A stretch of 64,000 nt of DNA. It comes from Acestrorhynchus altus (Eukaryota > Chordata > Actinopteri > Characiformes > Acestrorhynchidae). Shown in pieces: positions 57,269 to 64,000 of the stretch. Under the pieces are notes generated by a model. That model searched no databases. It saw only the letters and a list, made by a program, of their open reading frames with translations, and was not told the DNA's origin. Where the stretch lies: NCBI GenBank assembly GCA_034509495.1, contig CM067514.1, forward strand, positions 6,880,759-6,944,758, given 5' to 3'. Every line of letters starts with the position of its first letter. Positions within the stretch are counted from its first letter, which is position 1. A program made the translations under genes and the position numbers.

Positions 57269-58775
57269 CCACTGCTAATTGTATTAAATTATTTATTAAT
57301 TCTTTTTTTTTAAGATGCTATACTATATGAAGTGTGATATGGGCTCAGTACTAGTTACTACTACACTGTACTAATTTACTGTAGTGTAGGAGTTTACTAT
57401 CAGAGAAAAAGAGGAAAATGAAGTAGCAAAATAGTTCCAGCGTGGTTGTTCTCCACAGCCTTGCTGATATTAAAGCAAGCTTTCATGATTGCTTTGAGTT
57501 TCAAAGGTTACAGAGTTGGCCTGTGGCCATGATTCAGAGTTGCAGCTGGCACTTGAAGGCCCTGTCCAGAAGTAGCTGGGCAGTGGGGGGAAAGCACGCT
57601 GGCAGTGCCACGTCTGACTGAGGCTATTTGAGAATGGACCTCACGCATGCCTCTGTGGAGCTTGCGGACCATGGTCCTGACTGATCGATGGGCCGCCTCG
57701 CTCATCAGCAGACACAGGGATGTTTTATTTCTACCGCACGTTGAATAAATCGTCCAGCTCTGCTCGTCTTTCAAAGGGCCTACTGCATGGAGCGGCCGGG
57801 CTGCTCGTAAAGTAACCGAAACTGCTCTGCTTGCAGCTCTCCGCTGATCTCTGCTGACGGCAATGAATTCCTCAATGCTGAGGTTTATTCATGGTGTCTA
57901 ATGTTACTCTGGGTACATCACATCCACTCTGCTTAACCCCTTATTCTGCAGGCTCATTAGCCAGTGATTAAACTTAGGAATGTATGTATAGTATAGTAGA
58001 GCCCGTTTCATCCAGAATGTCGTTTCAGCACCTTCCAGGTAAGAAATGAAAGTTTCAGCACAGCTATTTTGGTGGGTGCTGTAGGAGGACCCTTCTAATG
58101 AATGCTGTTTTTATAAAGCACATCAAACAGACCTACTTGAAGCCTCCCAGGTATAACCATGCATCCCCAGTGTCCTCTATATGACAACAAAATCAATAAA
58201 ATTGACCCTCTCCAGACTCAGACAGGTCCCTCTGGCAAACTCTTTAGTCAAAAAAAAGAAAACAAAAAAACAAGAACCTGAAGGCTTTCATGTGTTTTAT
58301 CTGAAGTGCTCTGACTGCACCTGAATAAATCACAATGTTAGAAAAACGATACAGTTATACAGTTATAGAAACTGGACCAGGACTTGACTATCCCTTTTGA
58401 AAAATCTGGCTCAAGAGAACTCCAAGTGGCTCAAAAGACTAAAGTGCTGGTACTATTGCCAGAGAATCGTGAGTTCCTACCATGTTGCATCACCATTAGT
58501 AGGCTGAGACATGGCCATGTTCTATCTGGGTACTCTCTCCCCATCACGGTGATGCTGTCAGCAAGGTATCTGTTGGCTGAGATAGCAGAGCTGAAGTTCA
58601 GGCACTTTTGTCCAAGCATGGTGGCACAAGCGTTATACAAGCAATAGGGGAGTTTTAGTAAGTGGGAGGGTTAATTAGTGCAAGCAATCACTAATTAGGG
58701 GGAAATTCGAGGGAAATCCAGTTTAAGCGCAACTATTTCTGATACCTGGTTTCATTATGTGAGTTTGATGACTTA
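57268..58775. other. no recognised gene; GC-richer single-copy-looking stretch
   Basis: From 57440 to 57960 the sequence is balanced, CpG-containing and free of the repeats seen elsewhere. A - strand frame (57508-57774) lacks splice context and recognised domains. It is a candidate conserved non-coding region. Confidence 0.3.
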
Positions 58776-58779
58776 GATA

Positions 58780-59360
58780 GTTGACCACCTTGACCAACTT
58801 GACTCATACTGGTGTTTGTTAATCTTGGTCCATCACTTTTCTCAAACTTGTCAATTTGTTCATGCAGGTCAAACTATGAAGTCCTACCAGTTATGCTGGT
58901 TAACCAGTTTGGTCATGCTGCTCATGCTGGTTGACCAAAAGCTCGGGCTGGTCATGTTAGTCAACCAGCTTTGTCATACTGGTTGACTTCATTGATGAAG
59001 TTGGTCATGATGGTAGAGCAGCTAAACCATCAAAACAAAGAAACCATTGTGTGTTCATGCTTCCCTTTTGGGAAAAACTCAAGCTGGTCAAGCTGTTTAA
59101 GTTGAGTGACCAGCTCGGCTCTTAACCAGCATATGGTATGTTTTTGGTCAAGTCTGATGGTCTGGCTAAAAACAAAGCATGCTGGTTGACCAGCATGACC
59201 AACACCCTTAATCTGGTGGACCAGCATAACAAGTGTGATCAACTTGACCCAGCTGGTTAATCAGCATGACAAGCTTGAGCTTTTGATCAAACAGCATGAG
59301 TAGCATCATTTTGAGAGTCCCATCAAAAACCAGCTTAGACCATCTGAAACCAGCTATCCC
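58780..59360 (+). repeat. dispersed repeat family C, copy 3 (longest)
   Basis: About 580 bp of short words such as tgctggttgaccagc, atgaccaa, agctggtcaagctg and accagcatatgg, in both orientations. It ends aaaaccagcttagaccatct and gaaaccagct. The phrase tatggtatgtttttggtc also occurs in copies 1 and 2. Confidence 0.8.
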
Positions 59361-60115
59361 CAGTGGTAATGCTTCAATATGTATTAGATCACATGGTCTC
59401 TATTTTAAATGTGTTTTCTTTCTTATTCCCACCAGCCCCCACAACTCCCTCTAATCCCCCATTCCCTTTACACTTCTACAGTCAGTTCTTTTTAGTTTTT
59501 CTTTTTTTTTTTTTTTTGCAAACTCAGCTTCCCCAGATAACTTGACCCCCCACCCCATTTAGATCCATGCATAAGAAGTGGGTCAAATCAACACTGTAAA
59601 ATGGAAATCCTGCATGTACTCTTTTCCTGTAGGAAGAATGAATGCATACCCCCTGTCTTCCTATCTAGCACTCATAATGCAGAGTTGCCACAAAAAGCAT
59701 AGAGCAGAAAAACAGCTCAGGGCAGGAAGGTGCTGAAGGAGGGAGGATGATGATGGTGTCAGGGAAGATGAAGGGCCATGTAAAAGCCATGAAAGCTGAG
59801 TCAGGAGAAATATAGGGAGGGTATGCCAGGGTTTCTGCTGTTATAGATGTGTAATGGGCTCTTAGCATGAGTTCTAATGGCTTGGCTTGGGCCGCAGAGG
59901 TGTGGAGTGTGTATAGGACGTCATTGTTTTAACAAGAATTCTGGGGGAGGCAATATCATGGGGTTTGTAAAAGTCGTGCTGATGGTGCAAATGTTTCTGC
60001 TGTGTATTTAACTGTTGTTACATTTGTTTTTATGTGGGGGAGAGAGAGAAATGGAGAAAAAGACAAAAGAGACTAAGAGAACTGCTGATTTTGCACATGG
60101 TCATCACGGCTTAAG
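59361..60115. other. no recognised gene
   Basis: T-rich and pyrimidine-rich at 59400-59520. No exon is recognised. A direct-repeat unit at 59955-60000 is repeated at 60561-60606. Confidence 0.4.
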
Positions 60116-60606
60116 AGAGGGATATGGGTTCTGAAACTTTTGACCAGAAGTGTACGTATGTTATGCAGCAGCAGCAGGTTGTTAATTAAGAGATCACATC
60201 ACAGGATGAAAATGATTTGTTTTACTGGTTTACAATCAACCACAACATTATGACCACGTCTTTGTTTCTCCACTCACTGTTCGTTTGCTCTGTGGTGGAC
60301 CTGTGGCGTCCTGAACATCAAAGAACAGGGTGAGAGAAGGCTAACAAGGTACGCAGAGAAACACATGGACAGCAGTCTAATTATAGAACTACAAAATGCT
60401 CCTGTGTGATAAATGAAGCTGATGAAAATGAAGAGTAAGGGTAGAAATAAGGAGGTGGTTATAATGTTGTGGTTGATTGTAAACCAGTAGAACAATCGTT
60501 TTCAAAGAGTCATAAGTCTCACATTAGTCAATGTGAGAAAGACCTTTTGTGAATTTGTGTATCTTGGGGTTCGTAAAAGTTGTGCTGATGGTGCAAATGC
60601 TTCTGC
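59955..60606 (+). repeat. direct repeat pair of about 46 bp, 606 bp apart
   Basis: The phrases ggggtttgtaaaagtcgtgc and tgatggtgcaaatgtttctgc at 59959-60000 recur at 60567-60606 as ggggttcgtaaaagttgtgc, tgatggtgcaaatgcttctg. MITE-A copy 6 lies between them. Confidence 0.85.
60120..60490 (+). mobile_element. MITE-A copy 6: short deletion derivative with long terminal inverted repeats
   Basis: The left end ttactggtttacaatcaacc, acaacattatgacca (from 60222) is mirrored by the right end ataatgttgtggttgattgt, aaaccagta (to 60489). The interior is only about 200 bp (tgctctgtggtggacctg, gaagaacagggtgagag-like words), so most of the element is deleted. The flank 60120-60221 (ttctgaaacttttgaccag) is shared with copy 3. 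Confidence 0.85.
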
Positions 60607-60869
60607 ATTGGACAATCACACGTGTGAACATCATAGAACCAATTCTGGACAACAGAGGCATGCTGCATTATCCTGCTGGACTATCCCATCATGAAACCTA
60701 CCAATCAATGACACGTTTAGGTGGAACAGTGGGCCCAACCCATGTTGAATACACCCCACACCAGTGTGGAACCACCAGCAGCTAACTTGTAGACAATTGG
60801 GGTTCATGGCTCAAGGGGATCTGTGCCAATTCTTGAAACTATACCTCCTTTTTCCGAAAACTCTAAACC

Positions 60870-61160
60870 CAATTCCCCAAACATCCTATATTCAGGTTAA
60901 AATGAAGCTCTGAACTCAAAACCACTTACTCTTGTTGCCTGTCTGGTGTATTCCTGGTACACGTGGAACTGTGAATCGAGGAATGTCAATTGTCCACACA
61001 ACTGGAAATGGAAACCAGTGTCCCTTCCATCTGGCACCCATTATCATGCCTCGCTCAAACTCCCATAATTTACATGACCTTGATATGAGCACGCTGGCCA
61101 GTGTTCAGCCTTACTCACAAGATAACATCTCACAACATATACACGTGTGGGTTTTCCAAA
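60870..61160 (+). repeat. dispersed repeat family E, copy 3
   Basis: It contains cgaggaatgtcaattg, ctggcacccattatcatgcc and cacgctggccagtgttcagc, sharing the order of copy 1 (20845-21060). Confidence 0.5.
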
Positions 61161-61309
61161 GCCATTCTCCGGATAACACCACTTCATAGTCAATTTACAT
61201 ACTGACATCCCATGAGTTTGCATGTCAGGGTATGTTGAATATCGTGCATCTAAGTATCAGTGCTGACTTTGGTATTTAGCAGCATCTAGGATATTTTTTT
61301 TTAATGAAT

Positions 61310-61595
61310 TGTAAATGTAAACGTAAATGTAAATGTAAATTGTGAGCAGCTGTGGTCTTGTGACTGGGAGGTTGCAGGTTCGAATCCCTGAACTGGCAGA
61401 ACATGACTGAAGTGCCCTTGAGCAAAGCACTGAACTCCCCAGCTGCTCCCTGGGCGCTGTGGACAGGGCTGCCCACTGCTCCGGGCACGTGTGCTCGCTG
61501 CCCCCTGGTGTGTGAAGACGCTAGTGTGTATGTGTGTATCACTGTGTGAGGATGGGTTAAATGTGGAGGGTTAATTCCTGTGTGTACAACACAGT
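61310..61595 (+). mobile_element. tRNA-derived SINE with decayed A box, preceded by a (TGTAAA)n tail
   Basis: An L2-type (TGTAAA)n tail (61310-61340) is followed by cagctgtggtcttgtgactg. An intact B box ggttcgaatcc lies at 61377-61387. The body reads gaacatgactgaagtgcc, cttgagcaaagcactgaac, gctgcccactgctccgggc. Compared with the head at 45803, about two dozen bases covering the A box are missing. Confidence 0.75.
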
Positions 61596-61599
61596 ATAA

Positions 61600-62075
61600 A
61601 ATAAATAAATATATAAAATAAATAAATCATTTTTATTATAATTAAATCATAGGAATTCACTCATTTGAAAGGATGTCTGGATACTTTTGGACACAATGTG
61701 TGTATGAAACAATTAAACAACATATAAGTCAAGGCATGTGGAGGTGTGTACCCCACTGGGGATATAAGAGACTTAAATGTTAAAGTGTGTAAGCATGCTC
61801 TCTTGGTGAGAAGGGCTGCTGCTATTCTGGGCTGAGAGGTGGCCTGCCTGGACCACTCTAACCTTTACGCCCGCTTCCTCTGCCAAGTTTGACAGGAGGT
61901 CTGGGTGGATTTTGGGCTCAGTTTTCTTTCACCAGTCCCCTGGACAGCTGGACACCACCCCCTTCACACCCTACCCCACCCTACACCCATTCCAGGACAA
62001 ACCTGTCCGTCAGTCGCTACGGCAACTGGGATACATGTGTCAGTCTTCCCTCAGGAACCTCTCCACCTGTTCCCT
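61600..62075. other. no recognised gene; MITE-B end relic
   Basis: Around 61670-61705 the words aaaggatgtctggatacttt and tggacacaatgtg resemble the right end of MITE-B. The C-rich patch 61860-62060 has no recognised exon. Confidence 0.4.

Positions 62076-62078
<3 letters not shown>

Positions 62079-62129
<51 letters not shown>
62079..62129. repeat. (GA)n microsatellite
   Basis: Uninterrupted GA dinucleotides. Confidence 0.95.
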
Positions 62130-62132
<3 letters not shown>

Positions 62133-62256
62133 GATAAATAGACAGAGAATGATGAAGAGAGGGAGGTATGGAAAAAAAGCAGAAATAATTGAACACACCC
62201 TAAATATGACCCTTTGCAACAATGTGATCTCTCTGCCCCCGCACACCCACCCACCA

Positions 62257-62262
62257 CACACA

Positions 62263-62328
<66 letters not shown>

Positions 62329-62342
62329 CACACACACGCACT
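62257..62342. repeat. (CA)n microsatellite, interrupted
   Basis: CA dinucleotides with a few TA, AA and CG interruptions. Confidence 0.95.
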
Positions 62343-62447
62343 CGCACATAGATACATACATCAGAATGAAGTATGCTTTTTGAGACAGCTGATACCTCAT
62401 TGGGAAAGGTTACAGTCAGGACATTAAGTGTGAACATGTGTAAAGGA

Positions 62448-62449
<2 letters not shown>

Positions 62450-62518
<69 letters not shown>
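62450..62518. repeat. (GT)n microsatellite
   Basis: Uninterrupted GT dinucleotides, complementary in inverted sense to the CA run at 62257. Confidence 0.95.
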
Positions 62519-62522
<4 letters not shown>

Positions 62523-62560
62523 AACATATGGTTAAGCTCTGGGGAAACCCAAATCAATCA

Positions 62561-62562
<2 letters not shown>

Positions 62563-62617
<55 letters not shown>
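62563..62617. repeat. (GT)n microsatellite
   Basis: A second GT run, 45 bp after the first. Confidence 0.95.
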
Positions 62618-62618
<1 letters not shown>

Positions 62619-62619
62619 T

Positions 62620-63205
62620 GTACATTTGCTTAGGATGTGTCTGTCATCCCTTATATCATCATCTAATCAACTTACACATCTTCATTCCCACATGTGCTGT
62701 ATATTATAATCATACATATGTTTTTTACTGCTATCATTAATACTTTCATTTATTTTATTCAAATTCTTATATATTCTTTTATATATATAAAGTTATAAGT
62801 TACTAAGATCATTTACTAATGATCTCAAGTTACCAAGTTCATTTTTGCTAATTTTACAAATATGACTATCACATATTTATTTATTTCCATGGAAAACCGA
62901 TTATCCCATGACAAGATTGCTCAGAAAAAGAACAGCTCAAAGAAATCACTGAAAGCCCAACATTGCCATATCTGTGATCACATGAAACAGGTCCGACAGC
63001 ACTTGGATTGACCAACTCAGTACACGAGGAAGGTCCGAGAAACTGTGTGAAGGGTAACTGTTGGTTACACAAGTCAATGAAGGACATTTTGGAAATAATA
63101 ACCAATTATGAGATCCGCACATTGTTGGCTGTTACATGCTGTTTTCTAGGCTTCAAACCTAATGATCAGAATAACCTTCAGCCATCATTGTGATGAATAA
63201 GTGGG
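62620..63205. other. no recognised feature
   Basis: AT-rich sequence; no gene is recognised. Confidence 0.4.
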
Positions 63206-63206
63206 A

Positions 63207-63860
63207 AATCCAGCTCAGAAAACTAAAATTCACGTATTTCCAACTGAATTCCCAGTTTAAATGCCAAAGGAGCTTCCAGTATGAGTTCACTACTCTGTCC
63301 ACATGTATATGCACAACCTGCTTGACTCTGGCTGATCAGCAAAAGGGGGTGGGGCTTGTGACATCACTGAGCCAGATGTTTGTTTATAGATGAAAATGAG
63401 AAGGGAGGGTGTGTTCACTCTCTTTGTTCACAGTGTTCAAATTTCAGAATAAAAGTCCAGAGAAGGGACAATACTGATACATACATACAAAAAAAGTACA
63501 TTTAGGTTGTTTTTTATTTAATTTGGCAAGTATTTTAAACAACTTATTAGTATAAATATGATTGTCAATACAATCATTAACAATAACTCATCGAAATGAT
63601 TGCATGCCAACTCAAAAACACTCTGAATGAGGAAGTTCTTATAAACCAAAAAATAAAAATAAAAAACAAATAATTGTAGGCCAAAGTCATTTTTTGATCA
63701 ACACAAATTCTTATAAAAAATGTATTCTGTTAATTTGTAAATATCAAATGAAGGCAAATTTGAGTAGTCTATGATCTCCTGAAAATAACATTATATATGT
63801 GTGACTGTCTCCTATAAATACATTTTTAATTATTTGATGAATAAAAAGGTTAAAAAATTA
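63207..63860 (+). repeat. dispersed repeat family I, copy 3
   Basis: It aligns with 37740-38345: aatccagctcagaaaact, caactgaattcccag, gactctggctgatcagcaa, ggtggggcttgtgacatcac, gttcaaatttcagaat and gtctatgatctcctgaaaat. The remaining 140 bp to the window end are AT-rich with nothing recognised. Confidence 0.7.
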
Positions 63861-64000
63861 AATGTGTGGTTTCTATTGACTGCATTACATTTCTGTTTGA
63901 ATACAGTTTTATTTTATATATTGAAAAATTTTGGTCCCCAGACTGATATTGTATATGTCCTTATAGTTGAAATTGTAAAGTAATTGTTACAAAATTGTTG

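Noticed and set aside
57508..57774. Open frame of 88 codons on the - strand in a GC-richer patch
   Set aside because: No splice sites in frame and no recognised motif; better explained as GC-richer non-coding sequence with fewer stops.
61345..61390. Possible tRNA gene from the intact B box
   Set aside because: The A box is missing and SINE body sequence follows.
62051..62557. Long open frames across the dinucleotide arrays
   Set aside because: Repetitive VCVC/HTHT-type translation of CA/GT arrays.

Overview
This is a window from a vertebrate nuclear genome, almost certainly a teleost fish. The one recognisable protein gene is split by GT-AG introns. The rest is AT-rich DNA with long microsatellites and many copies of Tc1/mariner-type, SINE, L2-type LINE and LTR-like repeats of kinds common in teleosts. 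The mix of repeat families suggests an otophysan (characin, catfish or knifefish group), but that is inference. There are no bacterial operons, CRISPR arrays or phage-like modules.

Region 1-7.2 kb holds the 3' end of a membrane-type matrix metalloproteinase gene on the + strand, recognised as mmp15. The last three coding exons (up to 147, 1009-1127, 1536-1987) encode the end of the hemopexin domain, a charged stalk, one transmembrane helix and a short cytoplasmic tail ending in EWV. After the stop come about 5 kb without a gene, including a degenerate tandem-repeat block at 4.2-5.3 kb and a candidate polyadenylation signal near 7.12 kb. This stretch could be a long 3' UTR or plain downstream DNA.

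Region 7.3-64 kb is gene-poor. It is a mosaic of dead mobile elements: two multi-copy non-autonomous Tc1/mariner-like families (here MITE-A, a fold-back element, and MITE-B); remnants of Tc1 and mariner transposases at 20.2, 23.2, 32.0, 33.6-34.2, 37.0, 48.4 and 55.3 kb; a 5'-truncated, internally deleted L2/CR1-type LINE at 53.0-54.2 kb; L2-tailed and tRNA-derived SINEs; a probable solo LTR at 15.2 kb; and several unnamed dispersed repeats (families C, E, F, H and I below). Between them lie single-copy stretches that could hold cis-regulatory elements of neighbouring genes.

The only other possible coding sequence is a pair of exon-like open segments on the - strand at 49.6-51.0 kb. I do not recognise them and hold them at low confidence. 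I found no convincing new biological system. The most useful leads are that exon pair, the three-copy family I repeat, the fold-back structure of MITE-A, the tandem-repeat block downstream of mmp15, and a set of short local duplications.
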